A stretch of 64,000 nucleotides of DNA from an uncultured Marinobacter sp. (GTDB lineage Bacteria > Pseudomonadota > Gammaproteobacteria > Pseudomonadales > Oleiphilaceae): assembly GCF_947488835.1 (NCBI RefSeq), contig NZ_CANLBK010000005.1, forward strand, positions 1-64,000, written 5' to 3'. The position numbers and the translations under genes were made by a program. The notes under the pieces were generated by a model, which worked only from the letters and a program-made list of their open reading frames with translations, was not told the origin of the DNA and did not search any database. Positions 18,770 through 27,718 of this stretch are shown one piece after another; position 1 is the first letter of the stretch, and each line of letters begins with the position of its first letter.

Positions 18770-19484
18770 CCGGGACAGATTCTGACAGAGCCAAGCCACC
18801 CGACGGATTACCATCCTCACCCATCAGATTTGCCCGATAAGCTAAAACCTCCACGCCAGCGTCGCACGCCTGCCGCAGCAGTTGGCCATAATGGGGATCG
18901 ATATGATCCGCCGGCCGCACCGTTTCAATCCCCGTATGATTTACCACGAAAAGCAGCACAGCGCGTTCACCTAGCGCCACCTGAGCCATGAGTTCTCGCA
19001 AATGTTTCTGGCCTCTCGTAGTCACCGCGTCCGGGAAGAAACCCTGACCGGATTCCTCAAGGGTGACGTTCTTCACCTCTACCCATGCATCCGGCTCTGT
19101 CTCATGGCCCGACAACAGCAGATCAATCCGGCTTTTCTCCTCACCGTACCTCACCTCTGATCGAATATGGCTATAGCCGGCAAGCTCATTGATACGCTCA
19201 TCTTCAATGGCTTCACGCGCCTGCGCATTGGGCCTTGCGGTATTCACACACGCCAGCATGCCAGGTGCCGTTTCGACAAGCTCCCATGTGAATGGCAGCT
19301 TACGTGCGGGATTATTACTGCGACTTAGCCATACCCTGCCATCTGAAGGCTGACAGCCCAGCATGGAGCCGGTATTAGGGCAATGTGCCGTAACCTCCTC
19401 GCCATCTGGCAAACGTACATCAGCCAGAAAGCGTTTATAGCGTCGAATTAAGCGTCCTTCAATCAAAGGTTCCGGGAATTTCAT
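18753..19484 (-). CDS. sfsA: SfsA family protein (sugar fermentation stimulation)
   Basis: The 243-residue protein carries the SfsA pattern with [13 protein letters not shown] at the N-terminus, [10 protein letters not shown], and a nuclease-like core with [10 protein letters not shown]. coli SfsA was linked to maltose gene expression and binds DNA; its biochemical role is unsettled. Start ATG 19484 follows GGAGAG; an upstream in-frame start would add 23 residues. It converges on and overlaps the Rieske gene. Confidence 0.93.
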   Translation of the reverse strand: MKFPEPLIEGRLIRRYKRFLADVRLPDGEEVTAHCPNTGSMLGCQPSDGRVWLSRSNNPARKLPFTWELVETAPGMLACVNTARPNAQAREAIEDERINELAGYSHIRSEVRYGEEKSRIDLLLSGHETEPDAWVEVKNVTLEESGQGFFPDAVTTRGQKHLRELMAQVALGERAVLLFVVNHTGIETVRPADHIDPHYGQLLRQACDAGVEVLAYRANLMGEDGNPSGGLALSESVPVILEI

Positions 19485-19665
19485 GAGCTCTCCAAACACC
19501 AAGTACGTATCATAGGGCTGGCACCTCCGTGACTTATCTGCTATTTTCCGCAAAATCCCGTTTTAGGACGACCGCTTCATCCAACTAATAATCGCGCCGC
19601 GGCGGGGGCTGGCGCGCAGGGAAGCTCGGCGTCCTTGTAAGGAATATAAAAAGAGGCCTGGTCAT

Positions 19666-20106
19666 ATGGCAACCACAGCAGACCAATCACGCGAACGTTT
19701 CACCAACTTCACCCCTTACGAAATGAAAAAGGGTGAAGACTACATGAGTGCTGACATGCGGGAGCACTTCAAAGAGCTGCTGCTGCAATGGAAGCAGGAA
19801 CTCATGGAAGAAGTGGATCGCACTATGCACCACATGCAGGAAGACGCTGCAAACTACGCGGATCCCAGCGACCGCGCAACCCAGGAAGAAGAGTTCAGCC
19901 TGGAACTGCGCACCCGTGATCGCGAGCGCAAGCTGATCAAGAAAATTGATCAGACCATCGATCGTATCGACAAAGACGACTACGGTTTTTGCGATCAGTG
20001 CGGTGTAGAAATCGGCACCCGTCGCCTTGAGGCGCGTCCGACTGCAACATTGTGCATCGACTGTAAAACTCTTGCCGAAATTCGCGAGCGCCAAACTGGC
20101 ATCTGA
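19666..20106 (+). CDS. dksA: RNA polymerase-binding transcription factor DksA
   Basis: Works with ppGpp to adjust transcription, notably of rRNA promoters. The 146-residue protein has the coiled-coil (about residues 30-105) and a zinc finger with Cys109, Cys112, Cys130 and Cys133, plus the tip sequence ADPSDRA. Length and motifs match E. coli DksA. gluQ follows after 63 bases, a conserved pair. A ppGpp synthetase/hydrolase (spoT) and rrn promoters are also in this window. Confidence 0.97.
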   Translation: MATTADQSRERFTNFTPYEMKKGEDYMSADMREHFKELLLQWKQELMEEVDRTMHHMQEDAANYADPSDRATQEEEFSLELRTRDRERKLIKKIDQTIDRIDKDDYGFCDQCGVEIGTRRLEARPTATLCIDCKTLAEIRERQTGI

Positions 20107-20169
20107 TACGGCAATCCCCACCTGGCCGGCGCAGCCTGATATGGCGCAGCCGGCCACTGTGTCCACTCC

Positions 20170-21045
20170 ATGATCACACCACGGCAATACCGAGGTCGGT
20201 TCGCCCCCTCACCTACTGGCCCACTGCACTTTGGTTCGCTGGTTACTGCTCTGGCAAGCTACCTGGAAGCCAAATCACATAACGGGCAATGGCTGATCCG
20301 CATTGAGGATCTTGACCCTCTTCGGGAACCTCCGGAAGCCACCGGCCAAATCCTGAACACCCTTGACGCCCACGGGCTTTTCCCAGACGAACCGGTCGTT
20401 TTTCAGTCTCGCCGCCATTCAGTCTATCAGGCAGCCACCGAGCAACTGCTGAGTAACGGTTTTGCATACCGCTGCACGTGCTCACGCAAACAGCTTGAGG
20501 CGCACCGCGGCAAGCATCCGCTGCGTTGCAGGGAACACAGCAGAAAATACTTCGACCAGCCTTTTGCCATACGCTTTGCTCTCAGGGACGAAGTCTGCCA
20601 CTGGCAAGATCAACTACTGGGGCCGCAAACACACATTGTTCGCGCAGAAATCGACGATCCGGTAATTTTGCGCAAGGAAGGCTTTTTTGCCTATCAGCTC
20701 GCAGTGGAAGTGGACGATATCGAGCAGGGCATTACTGATGTGGTCAGGGGCTCCGACCTGCTGGACATGACAGCTCAGCAGCTACAGGTATACCGGGCGC
20801 TGGGCGCAACACCCCCACGATGGCTGCACATACCTGTAATTGTGAACGAGCACGGACAAAAACTCTCCAAACAGAATCACGCACCGGCTCTGGACAATCT
20901 TAATCCGGTGCAAAACCTGTTTTCCGCGCTGGTTGCTCTCAATCAACAGCCACCGCAATTCTTGCTGTCCGGATCGCTGGAAGATCTTCTGGAGTGGGGT
21001 CGCATCCACTGGAATAGAGGGGCCGTTCACCTGACATCCCGGTGA
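20170..21045 (+). CDS. gluQ: Glutamyl-Q tRNA(Asp) synthetase
   Basis: Attaches glutamate to queuosine at position 34 of tRNA-Asp. The 291-residue protein is a truncated GluRS lacking the anticodon-binding half. It contains FAPSPTGPLHFGSL (HIGH-like), a zinc site with CTCSRKQ and CREH, and KLSKQNH (KMSKS-like). dksA-gluQ adjacency is conserved in gammaproteobacteria. Confidence 0.95.
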   Translation: MITPRQYRGRFAPSPTGPLHFGSLVTALASYLEAKSHNGQWLIRIEDLDPLREPPEATGQILNTLDAHGLFPDEPVVFQSRRHSVYQAATEQLLSNGFAYRCTCSRKQLEAHRGKHPLRCREHSRKYFDQPFAIRFALRDEVCHWQDQLLGPQTHIVRAEIDDPVILRKEGFFAYQLAVEVDDIEQGITDVVRGSDLLDMTAQQLQVYRALGATPPRWLHIPVIVNEHGQKLSKQNHAPALDNLNPVQNLFSALVALNQQPPQFLLSGSLEDLLEWGRIHWNRGAVHLTSR

Positions 21046-21095
21046 CTGCCGTGGTATAAAGCCTGTCACAATCCTCAGCGCGGATCGCATGCCGG

Positions 21096-21272
21096 ATGTA
21101 TATCTATCGCCTGGTTTTTTTGCTGGTTCTGGCCATCTATATTTTTTCGCCCAACATTCTTGACTGGTGGACCACACCAGGGAATGCCTGGTACAGCCCC
21201 TTTGTAATCTGGGCCGCTCTTATTGCCGTCGGCTTCTGGCTTGAGTGGCGACGGGACCCCAATGAGTTTTAG
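21096..21272 (+). CDS. cbrX: Small membrane protein upstream of cbrA (CbrX-like)
   Basis: A 58-residue ORF starting at ATG 21096 encodes MYIYRLVFLL, a hydrophobic helix (about 5-20), a short loop containing WWTTPG, a second helix (about 34-49) and a charged tail ending RRDPNEF. Its stop overlaps the cbrA start by 11 bases, so cbrA translation is probably coupled to it. A small ORF in this place in Pseudomonas is called cbrX. The role beyond coupling is unknown. Confidence 0.8.
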   Translation: MYIYRLVFLLVLAIYIFSPNILDWWTTPGNAWYSPFVIWAALIAVGFWLEWRRDPNEF

Positions 21273-24225
21273 TGCTCCCGGGCTGCTCCTTGCCAGCCTT
21301 CTCTACCTTATGCTTCTGTTCGGCATTGCCTGGGTAACCGAGCGCGGCATTATTCCCCGACACTGGGTACGCCATCCGCTGGTATACACTCTCAGCCTCG
21401 GCGTCTACGCCGGCATATGGGCGGTCTATGCTGCTGTGGGTCTGGCTGCGGAATCCGGATACGGTTTCCTTGCGTACTACCTGGGTATCAGTGGCGCCTT
21501 TTTACTGGCGCCGGTACTTCTCAACCCGATCATGAGAATTGGCCGGGCCTACCAGCTCACTTCTCTTGCCGATCTGTTCGCCTACCGCTATCGCAGTCAA
21601 TGGGCAGGAACACTGGTTACCCTTTGCTCAGGCCTCGCGATCCTGTCACTGCTGAGTATGCAGATACAGGCGGTATCGACATCAGCCAGCATTCTTGCCC
21701 CGGATACTTCTCCCCACCTGATCAGCATTATGTTCAGCCTGATTGTTGTGCTCTTTGCCATGCTCTTTGGCGCGAGACGCAATCAGGAAATGGAGAACCA
21801 CCCCGGACTGGTCGTAGCCATTGCGTTTGATTCCCTGGTCAAGCTGGTCGCCCTGTTGGTGATTGGCGGCGTTGTGCTTTTCACTGTTTTTGGCGGCATG
21901 GGCGGACTCGAAACCTGGCTGGCGGGCAACACTACGCCTGCAACCTCCATGTCTATGAGCATAGACGACGGCAGCTGGCGGGCACTCATGTTGATGTCTT
22001 TCGCAGGGGCATTGGTGTTACCCCACATGTACCACATGACATTCAGCGAGAACCCTTCACAAAAGGCGCTAGCCAAAGCCAGCTGGGGGCTTCCGTTCTA
22101 TTTATTACTGCTGGGCATCCCGGTACCATTGATTCTCTGGGGTGGTCAGGAACTGGCGGTAACCACCGGCCCCAACTTCTATACGCTGGGGATTGCTCAA
22201 GCACTGGAAAACCCGGCACTGACCCTGTTCATGTACATTGCCGGACTATCGGCCGCCAGCGGCCTGATGATCGTCAGCACACTGGCATTAGCCGGCATGG
22301 TTCTCAACCACGTTGTTCTGCCCCTGAAAACCCCCAAGGATCAAGGCGACATATACCGCTGGCTACAGTGGGTTAAGCGCATGCTGATTGCCGCAATCAT
22401 CTTTTTGGCTCTGCTGTTCCATGAGACCCTTGGCAAGAATCTGGACTTATCCATTCTCGGAGCAATATCTCTCGCAGGCACACTGCAACTGCTGCCAGGC
22501 GCGCTGGGGGTCATATACTGGCCAGAAGGGAACAGGCGAGGCCTGATTGCCGGGCTGCTGACCGGTTTAGCCATTTGGCTGATCACCCTGGTACTGCCCT
22601 TCTCCCACACCGCTAACCTGCTGGGCTGGCTGAACGCCCCCATAGTGCCGGATTACGGCAACTGGCACATATTCACGTTTGTCAGCCTTACCGCAAACAT
22701 AATTGTATTTACCCTGACGTCAATATTGAGCTCCAGCTCAAATGACGAAACCAGTGCAGCCCAAGCCTGCTCCATGGGTGCCCTATCGCGCCCCCAGCGC
22801 CGTGAATTACTGGCAAGCTCGTCAGACGACTTCGAACGCCAGCTAGCCGAGCCCCTCGGCCGAGATGTAGCCAAACGCGAAATAACGCGTGCGCTCGGGC
22901 AGCTGAAGCTGCCAAACGTGGAATACCGCCCGTACCAACTACGACGCCTGCGCGACCAGATTGAAATCAACCTATCGGGCTTGCTTGGCCCATCGGTGGC
23001 CAGGGATATGGTAAAACGCCACCTGGGCTTCAAACCGATGACCCGCGGCAGCAGCGCCCAGGATATTCGCTATGTAGAGCGCGCACTGGGTGATTACCAA
23101 AGCCAGCTCACAGGGTTGGCCGGGGAACTCGACACCCTGCGCCGGCACTACCGGCAGACCCTTCAAAACCTCCCTATACCTGCCTGCTCTGTGGGCGAAG
23201 ACGGCGAAATACTGATGTGGAATCAGGCGATTGCCGAGCTCACCGGCATCACGGCCGATGAAGTTGTCGGCGCCCGACTGATGACCCTACCGGATCACTG
23301 GCATCACCTACTCGACGACTTCAACCGCGGTGAAGACCTGCATCGCTACAAACACCGCCTGGATCTGCGAGGCCGGCCACACTGGCTAAACCTGCACAAA
23401 GCGGCCTTGAGCGGCCCCGACCACCCGGATGGTGGCAGTGTTATTCTGGTTGAAGATCAAACTGAAACCCGTTTGCTGGAAGACGAACTGATGCACAGCG
23501 AGCGACTCGCCTCCGTGGGGCGCTTAGCTGCAGGCGTTGCCCACGAAATCGGCAATCCGGTTACGGGCATCTCCTCTCTGGCGCAGAACCTGAAGCTGGA
23601 AACGGACAACCCGGATATCCTTGAAACCGCCAGTCAGATTCAACAGCAGACGCGCCGCATATCAGCCATTCTGCAATCACTGATGAACTTTGCCCGCACT
23701 GGCAATCATTCCAGAACCAACCGATACGAACCTGTTAGCATCCGCCGTTGCGTAGAGGAAGCCAGCAACCTTCTCTCTCTCAGCGATAAAGGGATGGGCA
23801 TTCGCTACATTAACGATTGCCCCGACACCCTGCAGGTACTGGGTGACGAACAACGGCTTGTACAGGTTTTTGTTAACCTGTTGGCCAACGCCCGTGATGC
23901 CTCTCCAGACAGAGGCTCAATCCAGGTGACTGGCAAGCAAGACGGCTACTCGGCTATCATCGAGATCATTGATCAGGGCTCGGGCATACCCGAAGATCAG
24001 CTTGATCATGTCTTCGAGCCCTTCTACACCACTAAAGCCTCCAACAAAGGAACGGGGCTTGGTCTATCGCTGGTTTACAGCATTATTGAAGAACACTATG
24101 GGAACATTCAGGTTGAAAGCCCGGCCAGTGCTCAAACCGGGCTTGGCACCTGTGTACGATTGAAGTTACCAGCTTACGAGCCGGAGACAGACTCCGTCAC
24201 CACCCGCCCGAACGAAAGGTACTGA
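21262..24225 (+). CDS. cbrA: Sensor histidine kinase CbrA with transporter domain
   Basis: Senses carbon/nitrogen balance with CbrB. The 987-residue protein begins with a sodium/solute symporter-like domain of about 13 helices (residues 5-500), then a linker (STAC-like), a PAS domain (about 635-740) and a histidine kinase with the phospho-acceptor His761 in HEIGNPVTG, followed by an ATPase domain with NLLANARDA and GTGLGLSL. P. aeruginosa CbrA is of similar size. I start at ATG 21262, inside cbrX; upstream in-frame codons lack support. cbrB follows after seven bases. Confidence 0.95.
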   Translation: MSFSAPGLLLASLLYLMLLFGIAWVTERGIIPRHWVRHPLVYTLSLGVYAGIWAVYAAVGLAAESGYGFLAYYLGISGAFLLAPVLLNPIMRIGRAYQLTSLADLFAYRYRSQWAGTLVTLCSGLAILSLLSMQIQAVSTSASILAPDTSPHLISIMFSLIVVLFAMLFGARRNQEMENHPGLVVAIAFDSLVKLVALLVIGGVVLFTVFGGMGGLETWLAGNTTPATSMSMSIDDGSWRALMLMSFAGALVLPHMYHMTFSENPSQKALAKASWGLPFYLLLLGIPVPLILWGGQELAVTTGPNFYTLGIAQALENPALTLFMYIAGLSAASGLMIVSTLALAGMVLNHVVLPLKTPKDQGDIYRWLQWVKRMLIAAIIFLALLFHETLGKNLDLSILGAISLAGTLQLLPGALGVIYWPEGNRRGLIAGLLTGLAIWLITLVLPFSHTANLLGWLNAPIVPDYGNWHIFTFVSLTANIIVFTLTSILSSSSNDETSAAQACSMGALSRPQRRELLASSSDDFERQLAEPLGRDVAKREITRALGQLKLPNVEYRPYQLRRLRDQIEINLSGLLGPSVARDMVKRHLGFKPMTRGSSAQDIRYVERALGDYQSQLTGLAGELDTLRRHYRQTLQNLPIPACSVGEDGEILMWNQAIAELTGITADEVVGARLMTLPDHWHHLLDDFNRGEDLHRYKHRLDLRGRPHWLNLHKAALSGPDHPDGGSVILVEDQTETRLLEDELMHSERLASVGRLAAGVAHEIGNPVTGISSLAQNLKLETDNPDILETASQIQQQTRRISAILQSLMNFARTGNHSRTNRYEPVSIRRCVEEASNLLSLSDKGMGIRYINDCPDTLQVLGDEQRLVQVFVNLLANARDASPDRGSIQVTGKQDGYSAIIEIIDQGSGIPEDQLDHVFEPFYTTKASNKGTGLGLSLVYSIIEEHYGNIQVESPASAQTGLGTCVRLKLPAYEPETDSVTTRPNERY

Positions 24226-24232
24226 GACTGCC

Positions 24233-25630
24233 ATGCCCCGCATTTTGATCGTGGAAGATGAAGACATTATTCGCTCCGCCGTTCGCAAACTGCTATTGCA
24301 CGCGGGCTACGAAGTTGAAGATGTTGGCTCTGTAGAAGAGGCTGAACAAAACCACGATCCTGACCAGTTCGACCTGATCATTTCAGACCTGCGACTCCCA
24401 GGCGCTGCTGGAACAGAGTTGATCAACCGCGCGCCAAATACGCCAGTGTTAATCATGACCAGCTACGCAAGCCTGCGCTCAGCGGTAGACTCCATGAAGT
24501 TGGGAGCAGTGGAATATATTGCCAAGCCTTTTGATCATGATGAAATGCTGGCAGCGGTAGAAAGCATTCTCGCCCGTACTGCTCCGTCAGGCCATGACCG
24601 CAACACCGATGCCACTGCGGCCCCGGAGAACGGTGACCCTGCAAGCATCATGTTCGGCCAATGCGAGCCCATGCAAAGGGTCTTCACTCTTATTCGCAAG
24701 GTGGCACCGACCGAGACAACCGTGCTTGTTCAGGGGGAGTCGGGTACCGGTAAAGAGCTCGTTGCTCGTGCGCTTCATCTCCTGAGCCCCCGCGCCACAA
24801 AACCGCTAATCTCGGTAAACTGCGCAGCCATTCCCGAAAGCCTCATCGAATCCGAACTGTTTGGTCATGAAAAAGGCGCCTTCACCGGAGCCGTATCAGC
24901 CAGAACAGGTCTGATCGAAGCCGCAGACGGTGGCAGTTTGTTTCTGGATGAAATCGGGGAGCTGCCAGCGGAAGCCCAGGCACGTTTACTGCGAGTTCTT
25001 CAGGAGAGCGAAATTCGCAAAGTGGGCTCAACCCAGAGCCGAAAAGTGAACGTGCGTATGATCGCAGCCACCCACCGTAACCTGAAAGCAATGACCCGCA
25101 CCGGCGAGTTCCGGGAAGACCTGTACTATCGCCTGAATGTGATGCAGATACGTATTCCGCCACTGCGGGAACGCCAAAGCGATATTTTAGGTCTTGCGCG
25201 ACGCTTTCTTATCACCCAGGGCAACAAAGTAGGCCGGCCTAACCTGAACCTGAGCCCCGAAGCCATGCGAGCGCTTGAACGGCATCGCTGGCCGGGTAAC
25301 GTAAGGGAGCTGGAGAATGCCATCGAGCGCGCCAGCATTCTGAGCGATGGCGATATCATTACGCCGTCACTGCTGGACCTCGATAGTGAAGGTGGTGACG
25401 AGTACATCCCGGAATCACTGGTGGCAGGCAACAATGAGCAACTACCGGCCCGGGAACCCGATAGTGCAAATGACCTCTCCCTGGAGGACTACTTTCAGCA
25501 TTTTGTGCTGGAAAACCAGGATCGCATGAGTGAAACCGAGCTGGCTCAGAAGCTGGGCATTAGCCGGAAATCCCTTTGGGAGCGTCGACAGCGCCTTGGC
25601 ATTCCCCGGAAGAAGACCTCTGGAAACTGA
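24233..25630 (+). CDS. cbrB: Sigma54-dependent response regulator CbrB
   Basis: NtrC-family activator phosphorylated by CbrA. The 465-residue protein has a receiver domain with acceptor Asp52, a central AAA+ domain with Walker A GESGTGKE, the sigma54-contact loop GAFTGA and Walker B LFLDEIGE, and a C-terminal Fis-type helix-turn-helix (about 435-460, ELAQKLGISRKSLWERR). Operators and a sigma54 promoter just downstream are its likely target. Confidence 0.97.
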   Translation: MPRILIVEDEDIIRSAVRKLLLHAGYEVEDVGSVEEAEQNHDPDQFDLIISDLRLPGAAGTELINRAPNTPVLIMTSYASLRSAVDSMKLGAVEYIAKPFDHDEMLAAVESILARTAPSGHDRNTDATAAPENGDPASIMFGQCEPMQRVFTLIRKVAPTETTVLVQGESGTGKELVARALHLLSPRATKPLISVNCAAIPESLIESELFGHEKGAFTGAVSARTGLIEAADGGSLFLDEIGELPAEAQARLLRVLQESEIRKVGSTQSRKVNVRMIAATHRNLKAMTRTGEFREDLYYRLNVMQIRIPPLRERQSDILGLARRFLITQGNKVGRPNLNLSPEAMRALERHRWPGNVRELENAIERASILSDGDIITPSLLDLDSEGGDEYIPESLVAGNNEQLPAREPDSANDLSLEDYFQHFVLENQDRMSETELAQKLGISRKSLWERRQRLGIPRKKTSGN

Positions 25631-25692
25631 CATCGTTAAGGGGTCATGAATACCCCTCTTTTCAAAAGCCATGGTATGAACCGCGACTCAGA

Positions 25693-25777
25693 TGTTACCG
25701 CCCGTTCCTCTTGGTAACACTTCCCACGAAAACCACAGGTAGTGGGTAACACTTATATCGGGTACGGGGTAACACTT
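25693..25777 (+). promoter_or_regulatory. CbrB-type upstream activator sites
   Basis: TGTTACC (25693-25699) and GGTAACA (25713-25719) form a near palindrome with centre spacing typical of an NtrC-like dimer. The exact decamer GGTAACACTT occurs three times, at 25713, 25745 and 25768. They lie about 50-130 bases upstream of the sigma54 promoter, a usual distance for an enhancer. The TGTTAC...GTAACA form resembles the CbrB site reported in Pseudomonas; binding here is inferred. Confidence 0.75.
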
Positions 25778-25824
25778 ACACTGAGGATTTTTTTAACCTA
25801 CTGTTAATTAACGATATTTAAATG

Positions 25825-25840
25825 TTGGCACACCAACTGC
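25825..25840 (+). promoter_or_regulatory. Sigma54 promoter of CrcZ-like RNA
   Basis: The sequence TTGGCACACCAACTGC fits TGGCAC-N5-TTGC with one mismatch (C for the first T of TTGC), keeping the GG and GC elements at the right distance. The predicted transcript start is near 25851. Confidence 0.85.
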
Positions 25841-25850
25841 ATTCTAGTTA

Positions 25851-26239
25851 AGCGCACGACAACAAAAACAACAGTGACAATGCAGCGCCTCAACAAAAAC
25901 AAAAAGCTGCGGGAATGCGTTCAGCAACAAAAACAAAAATAGAACGTGAGCGAACTGAGTGTTTTGGGTACTTTGCTTTTTTGGTAGTCCCTTGGCACGG
26001 GCAAGTTGTAGAGATGCAAAGAAGAATCACCCTTGAGGTGACGCAGCACCTACCAATAACTTGTTTGATGTCGTTGACTGCTCATTGTGTTCAAAGCTTT
26101 CCGTTTGCACTACTGATTAGCCCCGGTTTCGGGGACGCACAGTGGGGTAAAAAAACGAAGAAAAATCCCGAACAAAAATAAAAACAATGCAGATCGTCAA
26201 CGTTTTGAGGGCGGATTCGTGTAAGCGAATCCGCCTTTT
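25851..26239 (+). ncRNA. crcZ: CrcZ-like small RNA (Hfq/Crc decoy)
   Basis: From the sigma54 promoter to the terminator is about 389 nt; P. aeruginosa CrcZ is about 407 nt and sits in the same place, between cbrB and pcnB. The RNA carries A-rich motifs of the kind bound by Hfq with Crc: at 25859-25873, 25892-25905, 25926-25939 and 26171-26187, each built on AACAAAAA, plus a weaker one at 26147-26166. A hairpin CCCCG-GTTT-CGGGG lies at 26121-26134. In Pseudomonas such RNAs sequester Hfq/Crc and relieve catabolite repression. Sequence identity to CrcZ itself was not measured; the case rests on location, promoter and motifs. Confidence 0.82.
26210..26239 (+). terminator. Rho-independent terminator of CrcZ-like RNA
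   Basis: A perfect 10-base stem GGCGGATTCG/CGAATCCGCC (26210-26219 and 26226-26235) with a 6-base loop is followed by TTTT. It defines the RNA's 3' end, before the pcnB start. Confidence 0.9.
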
Positions 26240-26335
26240 GATTATTCGGGGTATGCAAGATTCCACGGCAAACGTGTGCAAATCCTGCTCAAACCGTTAA
26301 ACTCTCGGTTTTGCTCAACGCAACCACGGATTTCA

Positions 26336-27718
26336 ATGTCAAAATCACTCTCCTCCATCTTCGAGCAATCTGTCGATAAGCTCCGCTCATTCATCCCCGG
26401 AAACGGGAAGAAAAAAGCTCGGGCCTACCAGCGACGGGAGGTTCCCAGGGACCAGCACAACGTTTCACGCTCAGTACTGAGCGAGCCCGCCAAAAAGGTT
26501 CTCAGCCGACTCAACAACTCCGGTTATGAGGCGTACCTTGTGGGTGGTGGCGTGCGCGATGTGCTTCTTGGCAAGCAACCCAAAGATTTTGACATAGCCA
26601 CCAATGCCACTCCGGAGGAAGTACACGACCTGTTCCGCAACTCCCGCCTGATAGGCCGGCGCTTTCGAATTGTTCACGTTGTCTTCGGGCGCGAAGTTAT
26701 TGAAGTAACCACCTTCCGTGGCAATGCAACAGATGCAGATGACAGTAATACTGACGATGACCGCAAAACCAGCGAGCACGGCCTACTGTTGCGCGACAAC
26801 GTTTACGGCAATCTGGAAGAAGATGCACTGCGCCGGGACTTTACAGTCAACGCGCTTTATTACTGCATTCGGAACTTTACCGTTGTTGATTTTGCAAACG
26901 GCATGGAAGATCTCCATAACCGGCAACTCCGGCTAATTGGCGACCCGGAAACCCGTTACCGCGAAGACCCTGTGCGCATGCTTCGCGCAATTCGCTTCGC
27001 CGCAAAGATGGACTTTGTCATCGAGCCCGAGACAGAAGCACCGATCCGGGAGCTGGCTCCTTTATTGACTCACATTCCACCAGCGCGTTTGTTTGAAGAA
27101 GTTCTGAAGTTGTTTTCGGCCGGTTACGGCGAAGCAACCTACGACCTTCTCACCCACTACAATCTGCTGGAACCATTATTTCCTGAAACGGTAAAAGCCA
27201 TCGAAGCCGGGGAGTCGGATGAACTGATTCGTCAGGCACTGCGCAACACCGACAGCCGTATAGCCCAAGGCAAATCCGTTACCCCCTACTTTCTGTTTGC
27301 CGCCATGCTCTGGCCTGCATTGCAAAGAGAGTGGAATCATCGTCAGGATAACGGCGACCCGGTGCAGCCCGCCCTGCACGGCGCTATCGGCAAGGTCATT
27401 GGCCGCCAGGTACAAGCCACCTCTATACCCAAGCGCTTCTCTGGCCCCATGAAAGAAATCTGGGAGCTGCAGATGCGCCTGCCCCGCCGCCAAGGCAAGC
27501 GGGCCTTTGTAACCATGAGCCACCCAAGATTCCGTGCAGCCTACGACTTCTTGCTGGTTCGGGAAGACTGCGGCGAAATCGAACCTGGCCTTGGCCAGTG
27601 GTGGACTGAATTTCAGCGCCTGGACGAGCGTGGGCAAGAGCGCATGCTTTCAGAGCTCAGCAGTGACGCCCCTAAAAAGCGACGTCGCCGCAAACCGGTA
27701 AAACGGCCTGCCCCCTGA
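26336..27718 (+). CDS. pcnB: Poly(A) polymerase I
   Basis: Adds poly(A) tails that promote RNA decay. The 460-residue protein has the nucleotidyltransferase signature GGGVRD followed by DFDIAT (catalytic aspartates), the RRFRIVHVVF region typical of bacterial poly(A) polymerases rather than CCA enzymes, and a lysine/arginine-rich C-terminal end. I start at ATG 26336 after the terminator; an earlier GTG at 26276 is less likely. It overlaps folK by one base (TGATG). Confidence 0.92.
   Translation: MSKSLSSIFEQSVDKLRSFIPGNGKKKARAYQRREVPRDQHNVSRSVLSEPAKKVLSRLNNSGYEAYLVGGGVRDVLLGKQPKDFDIATNATPEEVHDLFRNSRLIGRRFRIVHVVFGREVIEVTTFRGNATDADDSNTDDDRKTSEHGLLLRDNVYGNLEEDALRRDFTVNALYYCIRNFTVVDFANGMEDLHNRQLRLIGDPETRYREDPVRMLRAIRFAAKMDFVIEPETEAPIRELAPLLTHIPPARLFEEVLKLFSAGYGEATYDLLTHYNLLEPLFPETVKAIEAGESDELIRQALRNTDSRIAQGKSVTPYFLFAAMLWPALQREWNHRQDNGDPVQPALHGAIGKVIGRQVQATSIPKRFSGPMKEIWELQMRLPRRQGKRAFVTMSHPRFRAAYDFLLVREDCGEIEPGLGQWWTEFQRLDERGQERMLSELSSDAPKKRRRRKPVKRPAP

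Larger units (their letters stand above)
25631..26335. other. cbrB-pcnB intergenic regulatory region
   Basis: About 700 bases without a credible protein gene. In order it contains repeated GGTAACACTT sites (25693-25777), a sigma54 promoter (25825-25840), an A-rich RNA region with a hairpin (25851-26239) and a rho-independent terminator. An 88-codon frame at 25915-26181 has no ribosome-binding site and is a shadow of the RNA. Confidence 0.8.

Noticed and set aside
25915..26181. 88-codon plus-strand frame inside the CrcZ-like region
   Set aside because: No ribosome-binding site, lysine/glutamate-poor and low-complexity start from A-rich repeats; the RNA features explain the region better.
26276..26335. 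Earlier GTG start for pcnB
   Set aside because: Twenty extra residues with no family match; ATG 26336 is adequate, although its ribosome-binding site is weak.
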